Shown: positions 34,201 to 47,849 of the stretch, piece by piece
Layout: each line of letters starts with the position of its first letter
Position numbering within the stretch: position 1 is the stretch's first letter
DNA from: Phytoseiulus persimilis
Taxonomy: Eukaryota; Arthropoda; Arachnida; Mesostigmata; Phytoseiidae
Assembly (NCBI GenBank): GCA_037576195.1
Contig: CM075104.1
Location: 19,050,211-19,114,210, forward strand
Length of the DNA: 64,000 nt
Direction: 5' to 3'
Translations under genes and position numbers: made by a program
Notes under the pieces: generated by a model
Told to the model about the DNA's origin: nothing
The model's input: the letters and a program-made list of their open reading frames with translations, nothing else
Databases searched by the model: none

Positions 34201-37200
34201 TGCCTATCACGAGTTCGCTGAGGCGCAAGGCTTTGTTCCTCGACGCGGAGTCTGAATGCCCATTTCGGTAGCTCCCCTGACGATGCATGCTATCCTCCAC
34301 TTGGATCACGGGATCGGTTTCTGAATTCAACACTTGACGGACATCGGAACATTTTTTCCGTTGGAGACCTCGCGGCCGGACTGCCCGCCGGCACGTATCC
34401 CTTCATTAGAGCTCAGGGATGCAATTATTGTAAGTGGCTCGTCGTTTTCCATGTTGCCGCGTGAAATCGCTCTGCTCGCGCGCGCTCTCCCCTCAGCGAC
34501 GTAATTATATGGAGACATCGCTAGGACAGCGTTGGAGGAACGTTGAAAACCAGACACGAAAAGGGACAAAGTTTGTGGACGAAAAGTTCTCGCTCGAGCC
34601 GCAACCTCCCAGCCCGCTTGTCGGAACACCGCATCAAAAGCGTCTCGTAATTATCGACGGTCGGCTTCATCACATCATCCTAATGAGAGATGTTCGGTTC
34701 CAGTAGCGCCTCGTTGTGGAAATGGTCATGAGAGATCTGACTGCTCAAAACGGATCTTCCCGCGAATCGGAAGTTGAAGAGCGACGCTCCCGGTCATCCG
34801 CTACGATTGCACCTCTCGCGCCGGCGAAAGTTCATCCGAACTCAATTTGGGGCAATCCCTCCACGACGTGTTTTTGTTCCTCAATCGGAAATGTTGCTTC
34901 AGCTGGGGATGTAAATGCGCGCTCAACTCACCGACATGATGGTGGGAAATCCTGGAAGGGAAGCGAACACCGAAACCGACTCAGTCAGCCGCTGACGGCT
35001 TGCCACCTGTTACTCGGATGAAGCTTTGGAGCGCGCGAGAGCTACGGTCTCGTCGCCAAGGATTCAATGAAGGCTACACGCAACCTCAGCTGGGTATATG
35101 GCCAACGAAGGAAAGAGAACTTAGGAAGAGAAAGCCCTTACCCGCAGCGAGTCCGCTACTTTGCCCCAACGGCCAGCGCCTCTGGTGGCCGTCCTCTGCG
35201 GAGCTTGAAGCTTGTCTGCCCGACGAGTTGTAGCTGCTGCTGCTGCTTCAGCCTGCTACCAGCTGCTTACAGGTGGGAACTCGCGCTCAATGGACCACCT
35301 AACAGAGGCTTAATGGACCGACCGAAAAATCTCTCCCGAAAGAGTATCGGTCCCGTGACCGTCCGAGCCGTCAGGTTGCGAGGCCTCCACTCTATTCCTG
35401 AGTGACCTCCACTCATCCATCTAGATGATCACGTGGATACTGGCTCCGCTGGTCACAGAGTTAGCTACAAAGACGGTCGAGGAACGGGGTCGCCCTCCAA
35501 ATCTGACTAATGAACCTCCGACTTCTGTGTTCCCAAACATTGACTGTAGGAGTGGGCCTAGTTTGTCCTTGCTTCTAGAGGCCATCGCTGGGCAGGAGCT
35601 TGAGTTGTTTTTCAAGAGGTTTTTCGGCTGGAAGCTGAGAAAATACACGAATTCCATGCTTGACTCGATTCGGAGCAAGACTGGCCGAGTTAGCTTGTCC
35701 GCAAATTGAGCGTTTTTCCTAATGATTCGAACGTGAGGAATCCCTTGGGAGTTTCTCATTAGCACCGTTATTCAAGTGCTGAACGATCGATGGCTTCTAT
35801 TATGACCACGAGACACGTTTTCCGAACGAAAAACACGGAACATTCGTGGGGGATGCGGTCGGAACTTCAGGGTACCGCGATGATTCATCTCGCTATGATT
35901 ACCACATGGCAAAATACTAGTTGAATCAGTATCATGGAGTTCATGGGTGGTTCGCAGCAAACATGCGCCGAGCGTATGCTCCCCCCGCTATGCGCGCATC
36001 CGACGACGGCCACTCGGCCCCACCTGGAGCTTGCGTCCTCAACGATCTGATTGAGACAGGTATCGCCAGGCGATCATTGAGGCTCGGATTCCCCATCCAA
36101 ATGCCCTCCTCCGTGAGAACAAAATATCTGATCATGTCTCTGTACCGCGGCGCATTAAGCTGAAGAGGAACAAAGGATTGTAGGGCCGAGATTCAGGTCC
36201 GACACCCCACTTTCAGTCGGGTGACGCCGATGACAGTATCTGTGATGAAGCCGAGGAATGACTCGGGCGGCTGGACGAAAAGCACGTGCGATAGCCTAGA
36301 GTAGACTCGTGTATCTCCCACGGATGGGATTTTCCGTCAGCTGAGCTCCTCCGGGTGTTAAGGCACTCGAGAGGCAATCGTCACTGTTGGCCGTTCATGA
36401 CTCCACGGGCAGGAGCACTTTCTTCCGATCCGCCAGGATATTAGATTATGTCTACTACGTATAGAATCAGCGCAGAACTCATTTGAACATGTTCGCCGTT
36501 CACGGCCTCCCTCACCCTCACTTTCCCGAAGCACATTCTGAAACTCCCCATATGCTGCGAAAGAACAGTTTTCCTTTCAATTTCTCTCTGAAAGTCATCA
36601 ACTGTTCGTGATCTGGTTCGACTTTGCATTCCAACGAGATCGAACGCTCACTCCAAGAGCATCATCGTCGACTTGCGAGAGTTCAGTGAAGTTCGATACG
36701 ATTACCAAGCATGACAATCAAGTTCGAAGCTTCTTCATTGTGTTCTTCGTCATCACGTGACTCTTCGAAGATTTTCCGAGTCGAAATTCTGTGGCTGCGT
36801 CTTGTAGCGCTGAAACGAGCTTGTGAGTGCTTCCCCATCTTCCCAGAAGCGATTCCGAGCGCCGCAATAACAGACATTTGTGGCTGACAGCCCGAATGCT
36901 CGAATAGAAAGAGCAATCCGACCGAATTGCCTGATACGCGGAAGTTGCGAGATTATCCAACCTTAGCATCTAGGTGAACAAACTCTTCCCGGGGTCATCA
37001 ACCGGAAAGTTGATCATCATAAAAACCAGGGAGTCGACCAAGTTTGCCGTCCAGTGAATGTTAATGAACGCCTGTTTTGGAGATGAAAACGATTATGCCT
37101 ATCTTATGCTAACGGAGTCTGTTGGGATTTTTTACGTTGACTCGTGTATTTTCAGTTTTTCAAGGCCTCCGGGAAACCCCATAATATCTGAAGCTTTTCG

Positions 37201-39430
37201 AAGACGAATAGGGTGTTCGATAACTCATACTACACGCTGTTCAGAATGAATGTCTGGAGCTGGATTAAGAAGCGTCCATTGAATTGATACATACGTCGTT
37301 CGAAGGGATGAAGCTCAAGCTCGGGTTGGTGATTACCTTCGACCCGGTTCGCACTGAGTACCGCTGATCTTCGGACAGCAGATTCCTGTGCAGCTGCTAT
37401 TCCCCGAAAACAATTCTTTCGTACCGGACCAACATTTCCGAGACGTGGAACTTCCGGGGGCGAGGAAAAATTCTGCCTGACACCGTTGACTTTGAGGGTT
37501 AGATAGAAGAAGCTCTGGTAAACGTTTTGAGCGAAGGGATGTCTATCGGGGCGGCTGACAAGCCATGCCCGACTCACACGACTCGACGTGCGCATTCTAG
37601 AGGGTAGTTCACGCTGCTTCGAGCAACCCGGAGGGAGAGAGCTAGCAGAGAGCCTCACTGGGGAGCGGGGCTGGGGTTTCCCTTTCGAGAACGGGTGCAT
37701 CGAAAAAGTCGTGCAGCAGTACCCCCGATGAAACGAAAAACACAGATAGAGAAATTCATGGCGGAATGGTTCGATCCCGGCCGGATTCTCAGATCACTCC
37801 GTGGGCACATCAGCTCTCCTGAGCGGCTCGCTCAGCGAAGAGAACCGAACCATGGCGAAATCAGCGGATGCTCACCCGTTGCGTATTTTGATGGTCCTCA
37901 TAAATCGTTCGAATGACTCCCTCCGCAGAATATTCTGAATTTTGATGGGACAGCCTCTTGCGGAAACCCCAGATGTGAATGAATGTTTCGTCGTTCATCT
38001 AGCCGAGCAGAAATTGTCTCTGATCCTTGGGAACGTGGATTAACCTGATGTCTGCTGTATCAACGACTAATGAAATCCTGCCCCACCATCTCTCATCGAG
38101 CGGAGTGCGTCTCCAAACAGTGGACTGATACCCCCGACGCCAAATGTGACTCTGATGAGCGTGAATGGCACAGACGACGAGTGTCCGGAGACAGAGTCTC
38201 GGATAGAGCACTCGCTCACTTCAAGAAGCTCGACGGGGAGAATGAAATGGTCGGAAACAATTTCTACCGCCTCCCATCGGAATTCGTCGTCGAGATGCAG
38301 TGAAAACAACGACCGATTCGGCCGCAATTTGCATCATATCCACTCCTCAGATGTGAACGGAATGAGCGTCCCAGAAGTTACGGCCAGAGCAAAATCGAAC
38401 TCAACCTGAAAATGCCACCCCGTAGAAGGTTGGGGTCCGTATGACAGCGGTAAGATCAAGAAGAAGAAGGCTCGTGAAGTTTGTCCTCTGGATTGCTCTT
38501 AAGGCTTGGAGAGGCTCTCCGAGAAAATCTCGGAGGAAGACGAACTCCGCCAATGGCTTGCGCCTGGAGAAGGGATAGGATACACAGATGAAATCGCAAA
38601 TATGGACGAACCGATATGCGCAGGTGGAAAGTAGCGGGAGGGGACACTTATTCATCAGGAGAATCATAAGAGTGGCAGCACACGTTGCAGGAATAGGATC
38701 ATCCCGTATCGGAAAATGATCCAAACAGGTCAGTTCTCCAATCGTGGAATCTCGGTATGACTTACCCTTTCAATCGGATGTCATTCGTGGGCAGCGAGGA
38801 CGGATAAATTTCGGGAATTTCGACCCGACACATTACTCTCTGATGCGTCGTCTCTCAATTCACCTCAACAAGATCTCCCCAAAAGAAATCGTGTACCTTC
38901 CCGAGATTAAAATCCCTGTGACCGAGAGTTCGCGTTCTGCTGATTCTGAGCATTCAGCATTCTGTTCGGGCGATCCGCTTCGGCTCATTTCACGTGTTTA
39001 GGTCGATCGATATTCTGGCTGGAGCAGGGAAAAATGTGTTATCAATGGATTTTTCATTTCCCGGGAAGGGAGCGGGGGCCGTAGAGCCTTCATTGAGATG
39101 CACAAGGAGTTCTGGAATTATTCTCCGGCTCCCAAAAGAAAAGTCTTCGGAACGATCGACTTCAGCCCGTGGCAAGAAGTTACAGCGCAGGCGGAGGCGA
39201 GAGGCAGCACAGGAATGGGCACGACCAAACTCGTTGTCAAATAACGAAAGCAATCCGTTTTCAGAGCAGCAGGAACCTAGCGTGCCAACACGGTTGAGCC
39301 CAAACAGCATCGTGTTTGAACGATCAGGACGCGATCCGTTTCTGTTGAGAATGTGAGCAAAGCTCGGAGGATATAGAATCGTTTCTGGAACGCTGAGGAG
39401 GAGAGAATCGTTCCCGGAATTTCCTTTCAG
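31262..39430. other. About 8 kb without a supported gene, possible long intron
   Basis: It contains only short or mutually overlapping frames. A plus-strand stretch at 38744-39001 reads fairly protein-like (NFDPTHYSLMRRLSIHL) but has no motif and no clear splice partner. If the exons at 31174 and 39431 belong together, all of this is one intron. Confidence 0.35.
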
Positions 39431-39538
39431 GCGCTCCCCCGTTCCGCCCTCTCCGAATTCCTGCTCGCTTTGTCAAGATGTCTTCGTCCTCGGAGGCCAC
39501 GCGGGAAGGCAGACGGAGAAGAGCCGACGCTGAACGGG
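39431..39538 (+). CDS. Possible second exon of the 31174 gene, or a first exon
   Basis: Bounded by an acceptor (TTTCCTTTCAG) and a donor (G|GTAATT). Starting in phase 1, as the 31174 exon requires, it reads APPFRPLRIPARFVKMSSSS and then a run of arginines, ending again in phase 1. It also contains an ATG at 39478 in a usable context (CAAGATGTC), so it could start an independent gene. No later exon was identified. Confidence 0.28.
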
Positions 39539-41602
39539 GTAATTACCGCGAAGTCGGCTTGTCCAAGTTTGTCCTGAGGTCCGCCGGTGATCTCATTGTT
39601 CGATAGGGAGTTTCCGGCCTTTTACTCTCTCTCTCTCCCGACAAAGAAGCGATCCCTTGGAGATCTCCATCTGACATGACGTCTCGACAGCTTTTTTGAA
39701 GTGTCACCGGTCATCGTTTCAGCGACTCGCGGTACGTGCGGAGAAGCTCGAAAACATGATACTCATATCTGACCTCTCGCCAGATCTGAGCGTCAATTCC
39801 AACCGTCAAAAACTCAGTGGAATCCCATGTGAGTGGAGCGAATGTAGGAGGAAGATAGTAGACGACGGACAGCTTCTCGCCGCGAACAACGTTCACGAGA
39901 TTGTAATTATATGTCACCACTTGGTACCGGGGAGCTGCTGCACAGAATCGAGTTGCAAAATGAAGGAATGGTAATTCGCAGTCGCGGTTCTGATCCCTTA
40001 CATCGAGTTTCGCGGTTGTGTATCCAACGTCCGAGATCCATGGTTTGCGCATAAGCCGCAGAAATGAGGCCTTTGCGTCGATTTGTCTCGTATGCTCTCT
40101 GCTTGTCGTTATCCGATTCCAAGTGTTCCATCATTCTGCGAATGGGAGAGCCCAAGAATGCTCCTGGGCATTGGAGAGAAGAGTGAGGATGTACTCGCAG
40201 AATGGATATGAAGCATGAAGATGCATAATCTTCACATCGTTCGCTTGGAGTGCACTTTATGCAAATTGAATTAATTCGTCTCCATCTTATATCTCTATCA
40301 CGTCTTTCCCAGTTCCCATTTGGATCCTTGAGGTTCATTGAGGGGAGAACAGTTTCAAAAGTTCTCTATTCACGAATGCGTTTCTGAAATCCACTGGACC
40401 GTGGACAATGCGCTTCTAAAAGTTGATACCCAACGTTCCCTGAGAACTCCGGGGCGGCTGTTATTGGAGAAGCCGAGGATTTTCTTCACGAGCCAGTTCC
40501 GCGCTCCTGGCTCCAGTTGTAAGCGGTGTGAGGTGGGACGAATACGGAATCTAGTCATCCCGAGCGGCCCGAGCGAATGAACATCTCCATTTTATCGATT
40601 CTTTCTCGGCGGGCGCGGCTCACGGATGCGAAGTATTTCGAGCAAAGAACCATTGCGGAGTTGCGCTCATCTCCCGTGAATCGGAGCGCGGCAACAACGT
40701 GGATCTATTCGCGACTCTGTCCGATGCGAGGACGGCCCCCTCCACGAGTGTCGATCGGAACAAAGACATTGCTCCGCATCGAACTGTTCTCAAGCGAGTT
40801 TTCTGCTTTCGCAGGCGACGCGCAGGAGCTCAATCTTAGCGAGGATATCCGGCCGCTCCGGGAGAGCCCCACCGCCAACGCGGCCCAGCACCACGCAGAA
40901 AGCCCTGATTGAGCTGTCCGGATATCCTCCGAAGTTCCTTCTACGTGGATCCGCGAGCGGTCTCCGTTCAATCTTCTTCGGAGCTCAGACAGGGAACCGA
41001 GGACCGCAAACAGCCCTAGGTGATTTTTCGTGTGGAAATCAAGAGAGCACCGTCCAAGGCCGATCAGAACCAATTTCCCGATAGCCAAACTCGTTTGGCC
41101 GGACTTTCTCCAATTGGCTGAGAGCATCAATGAGCTGTGAAGTTTTTCCCGCGCTCTCCGCCTATTCATCAAGCTTTCCGACGTCTCTCTAGATCTCGCT
41201 CGGCGCACAGGAGCGAGATGGAATTAGAAGGGGACGCTAGAATTATTCTGTGATCGGCGGCGAAGATTTCACGAGTTGGTGATTAGCAAATCGGTTGCTC
41301 GGATTTTGAGCGAACGAACTGACTCGAGGGAGCTAGGTTCTATTAGTATTAGCGGAAGACATTCGAGACAAACTTTGCTCCTGTGAGGTAATCTCATGGT
41401 ACAGACGGAGCTCTAGCAAACAGACGTTTGCCTATCGACAAGGGCGAAGTTTAGAGGTGTTTAATCGATGATGATCAGAACGAATCTTGGAAATCTTGGA
41501 AAGCCCGTCTGTCTCGATGGTCTAAGTGAGGGGCTTCGATGATCGCATCAAAGTGCTCCCCGGGAGCATTACATCCAAACGACAATAGCGGACCGGGACG
41601 CG
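39539..41602. other. Interval before NAGLU with one unassigned minus-strand frame
   Basis: On the minus strand a frame from about 40131 down to 39711 is open for some 140 codons (segments KASFLRLMRKPWISDVGY and VVTYNYNLVNVVRGEKL). It looks protein-like but matches no family I know and has no clear ATG or splice context. The remainder shows nothing. Confidence 0.3.
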
Positions 41603-44600
41603 ATGACAGCTGTTGGAAGTTTGTTCGAAAAACGTGCTCTTTCTGTCGTTGTGCTCATCTTCCTCATTGTGAGTATTAGCATCTTGACTCGAGCTTCGGA
41701 GTTGGCATATACGGGCTGTGTACAGGTCATTCATTTCCCTCTTGTCACTCGCTTGGACTCGTTCTCGCTAAGGAAAACGCATTCTCAGGTTTTTGCTGGA
41801 GCCGACGCTGAGCATGCACGGCTTGGAGTACCGGCGTCCAAGACATCGGTTTCAGCGCAGAATGCAGCATTGCGAGGTAGTTCCAAGACGGAAGGAGGGG
41901 GCGTATCCCGCAACGAAATCCTTCCGACATCAAGAATAGCAAGCCAGTTAGCGAAAGATAGCGTTTGCTCCGTGCGGCACGGATGAGATCGGAAGGATGC
42001 CACGATTTGCTGGACCGCGTGGGATGGGGAAGTATCTGACGGCGGAAAGTCACTGAAATATTCCAGGTCTCCTTGAGCGCGTTTTCGGAAGGGGGGCACA
42101 TTCTTTCGAGCTCCGAGTGGATCCATCACTGAACAGCACGTTCCGAGGAAAGGACGGCTTCAGAATTCGAGGCAACTCATCTCGGGTACGGCTTTTCGAA
42201 TCGCGATCTTGACGTTGGATGCTTATCTAGAGTTCGAGTGTGACGAGCAAACAGCCAACCTCGGAAACATGAGCGCTCGTCAGCTTTCTACCTTCCACGC
42301 AGATTGTCATCGAGGGCACGGTTGGCTACGCGGCAGCGAACGGTGAGTCTCCACGAGCAGGCTATTTCCGATCAGGCTGTCCCGAAGCCTTGAGGAACGA
42401 GCTGAATCGATGAACGAGCCCCACGGGCGTTATGTCAAAGGTCTCAACTACTACGTCCGGAAAATGCTCGGCGGCCAGTTCAGCTGGTCTGGGAAACGTA
42501 TCCCCCTACCAAAAAGAATGCCAGCTCCCAGAGGTGCCCTGGACGTAACCTTGCCTGACAAAGTGAGAGGGGGTCATTACTCTGAAGTCGATGTTCTCCC
42601 TGAATGATCACGCTGAGCACTGACATTGTCCAACGTGTCGCACAGGTCCGTTATTATGAGAACGTATGCACTGTCTCGTACTCATTTGTCTGGTGGCAGT
42701 GGCCTCGTTGGCAACGAGAGATCGACTGGATGGCCATGAACGGCATAAACCTCCCGCTTGCCTTCGAGGGTCAAGAGATAGTAGCGACCGAGGTCTTCAG
42801 AGTGAGTTTCGAGAGCGGGAGGGAGGGGAAATTTTCGGAGACTGATTTGTCCATGAGAGTCTGCATTGATTGGATTCATACAGCTTGGATTCCGTTTGTG
42901 TTTTGCCTGTGGTGTGAAGAAACTGGGCTGCAACGACACCGACTTGGAATCGTACTTCTCTGGACCAGCGTTTCTCGCTTGGAACCGAATGGGCAATCTG
43001 AGAGCTTTTGGGGGTCCTCTGCCCTCGAGCTGGCAGCTGCAAAAAAAGCTGCTCCAGAGAATGATTCTTCGAAGGATGAGGGACTTTGGTATGACTCCTG
43101 TACTCCCGGGATTCAATGGATTCGTGCCGCGCGCCTTCGAGCGGCTTTTCCCCGCCGTACGGTGGACTCGAGCCTCAAGGTGGGTGGCTTCCTCACTCAT
43201 CCTCTCCCTTCAAGAAACGGACTGGGACGACGGGCTCCGCGGGCAGCGTTTCCTCTTCCAGATGGAACCATTTCCCCGACGAGTACGCCATGCCCACGTT
43301 CCTATCGCCCACTGAAAAATTCTTCGTCAACGTGTCATCTTTGTACGTTGCTGTGTACGAATCGATCTATGGCACCGACCATCTCTACAACATCGATCTT
43401 TTCAACGAGCTCACACCCGACACGGGTGAGTTGACTCCCGCCGACAACACCCCACTTGTATCGATTCGTCTGACTTATGTGTATCGTACAACAATAGATT
43501 GAACTGCTTTCCAGGCGATTCGACTGCTTTAGCGGAAATGAGCTCAAACGTGTACGAGTCCATCTCAAGAACGGATTCTAATGGAATTTGGGGTTAGTTT
43601 CGACAACAGAATCCAGGTTTCAAGTGAACTCCGTCATCGCGGGGAATATTAGACGAGCGATCGAACCCCAGCTCTCGTCGGGTGCGAGCACCACGAATTT
43701 CCTGTCTGAGTCGGTCATTCCAGTTATGCAAGGCTGGTTGTTCGTCAACAACGGAGCGTTTTGGACCCAGGATCGAGTGAAAGCATTCATAACTGGGCCT
43801 CCCATTGGTAAAATGATCATCCTCGATTTATTCTCGGAGCAATCGCCGCAGTTCCCGAAGTGAGTTGGTGATTTGCCGCTTTTCCCATCGCTAAGAACCC
43901 GGCCTTGGCACAAATATTACCAAATGCTATTCGCATACTCCTCCAATCAATAGGTTTCAACTGAATCAGTTTTCTAAGATGAAACAAACTCTCTGGATTC
44001 AGTCCAGATGGATGTTCTGCAGCCCGTCGGTACTGCGATCCTCGTTCGTAACCGGGGAGACTCGCTTTTCTTTCTTTGCAGATTTTCCAATTATTTCGGT
44101 CAGCCGTTCGTTTGGTGTATGCTGCACAATTACGGTGGCGTCAGCGGCCTTTTCGGCAACTTCGAGTGGATCAATGCCGCACCGTTGGAAGCTCGGAAGA
44201 ACGTGCCCAACATGATCGGTTTGGGAATAGCACCAGAAGGAACCGGTGAGGGAGCTCAAGCGCGCTCGTTTAGACCCGATCCGACTTCCTTGGTTCACGA
44301 ACTATCTGTCATAATGCGCGAAGAAGGCTCGCGGAAATCGAACTGGCCCCGATGTCGAGGAAATAGATCTGCGTGTCCACCGATCGCCATCGTTCCAGCG
44401 GGACCGAATAGAGTCAGACCTCCACAAATCCCAAGTGGATCCTGCCTCGGAAATTGAGCCGCATTCTATTCGCAGGACAGAACGAAGTCGTTTACGAATT
44501 CATGGCAGAGAATTCCTACCGGATCGCGCCTGAAAATGTTACTCAGTGAGTCCATTCAGCCGATAGCTCTGATGGCACGGTACGGCGATGCGTTCTCCTC

Positions 44601-46089
44601 AAGTGGGTCTTCGAACGAAAATAGACCTCCGCATGAAATGAACAGGTGGTTGCGGAACTACACGAGAGCACGATACGGCATCCAGGATCCTCATCTGGAC
44701 AACGCCTGGGAGCTGTTGCACCGAAGCGTGTACAGTGTCCCCACCAAGAGTACGGCCAATCACGGCGACTACATCCTAACTCATCGTCCGAATCTACATG
44801 CAAAGCCACTCATATGGTCAGTCGAGTATGGAGCATCCCTCTCATCGAGCGCTGTTTATTCTCCTTAGCGAGTCTTACCACTGCTTGCTCTCCATGGTTC
44901 CTTTTGAGGGAGGAGGAGTCCGAGAACTTCCAAATCCAATTTATCGCTTTCTGTGTGGAGTCTGAGAACCTAAATCGAGGGCTTGCCACCAATATTTTCA
45001 GGTACAATACCAGCGATGTTATCGAGGCGGCTGCGGAGTTGATCAGATCCTCGCGGTTCCACAGGGAGCTCTGCCGCGAGAGCTTGTTCCACGAAGACCT
45101 GGTCGACGTAGTTCGCCAAGCTATTCAGGTGATGAGATGGATCAGTTGGGACTCAAGGCGGGCGCTATATGATTCCCTGTGCAGATCGCTGGCTCGTTTT
45201 CGAACAACCACGATCTGAGTGTCCCGTGAGGACCAATGAGGAGCTTCCAATGGAAATTCGCAGGTGAGAGTCTCCGACGAGTACTCGCAGATGATGTCCC
45301 ACTTCAGAGCAAATAACCTCAGTGGGTTCGAAGAGCACTCCCGACGGCTTCTTCGCTGCATTCACCTCCTTGATGACGGTAAATCACTCTCACTATCCTG
45401 GCTAGCTGCAAACTTTTAGCTAAGCGGAAGTTGCTGGGTGAAATCCGGGATACTCGAAGGCCTTCGCACCATGTGAACCGAGGGGTCACGCAGATTTGTT
45501 CAAATTTTTCAACCTCTCTGCAGTTCTGTCGACCGATAAGAACTTCTTACTCGGATCATGGCTGCGTGATGCGAGACAATCTGCTGGACCGAATGTTGAT
45601 TTGAAGGATCAGTTCGAATTCAACGCAAGGAATCAGATAACGAGGTATTGTGTTGAGTCTATTCTTTTAGATTTACATCGAGTTCTCTTTATTATGCTTC
45701 GTACCCAAGTGAATTCAACTCGACCTTCTTCCGGAGATGGGGCCCGAACGCAGAAATCGTAGACTACGCGTCGAAAATGTGGGCTGGTGAGCGCAGAAAA
45801 ATACATTCACGTCGTTCTTTGAGACTCTCGAAGAGGAGCTCTATCGAGTTTGAATCAATTCATTCCCCCGCATCATCCAGTGAGGGTTGCACCGCGAAGG
45901 CAGATCCCAGATATGTTGTTCAAGCGGATGTTTCCAGGACTCGTCCGTGATTATTACGGAAGTCGGTGGGAAGTTTTCGTGCGCATCCTGAAGGAAGCTT
46001 TGCGTACACAAACCGATGTCGATGAAAAGTTCATTGAAAGCGCTATTGTCAACGAAGTCGAGATACCCTTCACCGAGAGCAGACGGTAA
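41603..46089 (+). CDS. NAGLU: Alpha-N-acetylglucosaminidase, 18 exons
   Basis: Lysosomal glycoside hydrolase (GH89 family) that removes terminal N-acetylglucosamine from heparan sulfate. Exons: 41603-41668, 41789-41876, 42067-42185, 42303-42342, 42441-42562, 42646-42801, 42920-43179, 43262-43425, 43515-43592, 43724-43859, 44082-44245, 44476-44545, 44646-44816, 45002-45128, 45264-45378, 45524-45644, 45737-45786 and 45938-46089. They total 2199 nt, 732 residues plus stop (human 743), with every phase consistent. A signal peptide is built across the first junction. Diagnostic segments are [19 protein letters not shown] and [20 protein letters not shown]. Catalytic glutamates are Glu333 in LFNEL and Glu462 in IAPEGTGQNEVVY. 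The end is uncertain: the stop overlaps a CG|GTAATG donor-like site, and the product lacks about 20 residues of the usual C-terminus. Confidence 0.96.
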
Positions 46090-47849
46090 TGTCGGAATCT
46101 TTTCGAAGCGAGCCGATGAATCCGTGAATGTAATTTCCGGTCGGAGCCGTGCTCCAGGAAGACTGAAACAAGTACTCATTCCCAACATCGTGAAGCAGGA
46201 AGTATCCTTCGATGCCAAACGGAACTGCGTGCCGATATCGAAACCGGATTCTCGGATTGCTCTACCCTCGAAAACTCGAGGATTCATCAGGCTGAATTTC
46301 GTTGGGGCTCCGCTTTCCGCTTCGTGTACACGGGGAATCTGCCCGCTTGTCTACACCAAAGATGTGACGCTCGAGATACGGAGTCACGGTTTTCACATTT
46401 GGATGGTTTCCTCCTCCTCAAAGCCCGAGTACAGCTGCGAGCGTCTCGTCACTGGCATACGAATTCCAGAAATCATGGAACAACTCTTATAAAGGGTTTT
46501 AATAACAAAATTTATTTCAAAGAAAGCGTCGCGCGGTTCAAAAGTATGCAGCGGTGGTTGTTCTACCTAGTGGTCGGTGAAGTTCGCTCGGCAGCAATCG
46601 CTGCTCAGAGACTGAGACGTTTTCCAATATGATGATTGCAGGAGTTTTCGTTTATTTTGGATGGATGTACTATTTAAGAGCGCTCGACTTGGATTCTTTG
46701 TTTGAAGGTTTCTCGTTGGAGAAACTGCTGTTGTTCACAACGTGAAAGTCGCGTTTGTTTGAAGGCTCGAATCGTTAACGGGCTTGCTTGAATGGTGGAT
46801 TTCATATGAAATAATGATGGATGGAGTATCTTTGCCTCACTCTCTCTCTCTTTCTCTCTCTGTTAAACGTGGAAGCGATCGATATCATCATTGTCACCTG
46901 ATTAAATCAGGTCCTTGGCTTCGAAACGCTTGTGGTATTTTGTCTGGTTCCGATGCTTCACAGAACGATGTTGGACGTCAGCAGGAGGATATTGTAGAGC
47001 TGGATACACTTTGTGTGTAAGCCAAGTTCCCAGTCTCGAACTAATTGCGTATGTCGCGACTTTTGTGCTCGAACGTCGGAAGAAATTCTAATAGTTTAAG
47101 TGTTTCGCCGTTTTTTACTCGCTCTCATGTCTCGCTAGTCTTGACACGTCGTTAAGGTACTGATCGACAGCCTGACCAGGCAAGCGAACAAGCGAAGCAC
47201 GTCAGCCCGGAGCTTCGGTACAATGTTGGTTTTTCAGGTTTACAAAAATAGTCGTAGTGAGTCTGCGACGAGAAAAACAATGTCCTGAAGAAGTTCACCA
47301 AGAACGCTTTTCGTCTCGCTTTTCCGAGCAAGCAACCCTTAGTAGCAAAATGCACAACAACGGCAATGGTCAATCGTGATCTGTAAACGCCACCGGACCA
47401 CGGGATGGGAAACTTTGATCTCGATGTACAACATTTCATTCCTCTGCTTCTCCTGAGCTCCAATCGACGTCAGCAAGTCCACGAATAGCCAATCTTTCAA
47501 TCTTTTCCCAGTCAACCAATGAAACAATCAGTTGTCGATCTTTTGATTCACTCAACGCTCTTTTCTTTGTTTTTTTTTTTGTTTGTGTCGGTCCGTACGT
47601 AGGTGTGTGTGTGTGTGTGTCTGTAACGTGCCGTCTCTGCCGAAGATTTGATGCTGATAATTATCTTACACACCCGTGTACATCATCCGCCTTCATCAAT
47701 CGCCGCCTTCATCACCATCTCCCTTGTTCGCAACGGTTCCCCAAAACCCTTCGGAGCTTTCAGAAGCCACCGCAAAGGTGGTTCCGGTTCGCGGGTTCCT
47801 GTTATGCGTCAATATTGAGCCACAGGAACCCAAACGCGCCCTTGAGCGA
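46090..47849. other. Convergent 3' regions of NAGLU and the SERBP1-like gene
   Basis: No coding sequence is supported. This should contain both 3' UTRs. It includes a TC microsatellite (46840-46861), a T run near 47570 and a GT microsatellite (47603-47620). No AATAAA was found close after the NAGLU stop. Confidence 0.5.
47603..47620. repeat. GT dinucleotide microsatellite
   Basis: Nine GT units, in the 3' region of the SERBP1-like gene. Confidence 0.9.

Noticed and set aside
37230..37700. 156-codon minus-strand frame
   Set aside because: Pro/Ser/Arg-rich translation without motifs; no start context or splice support.
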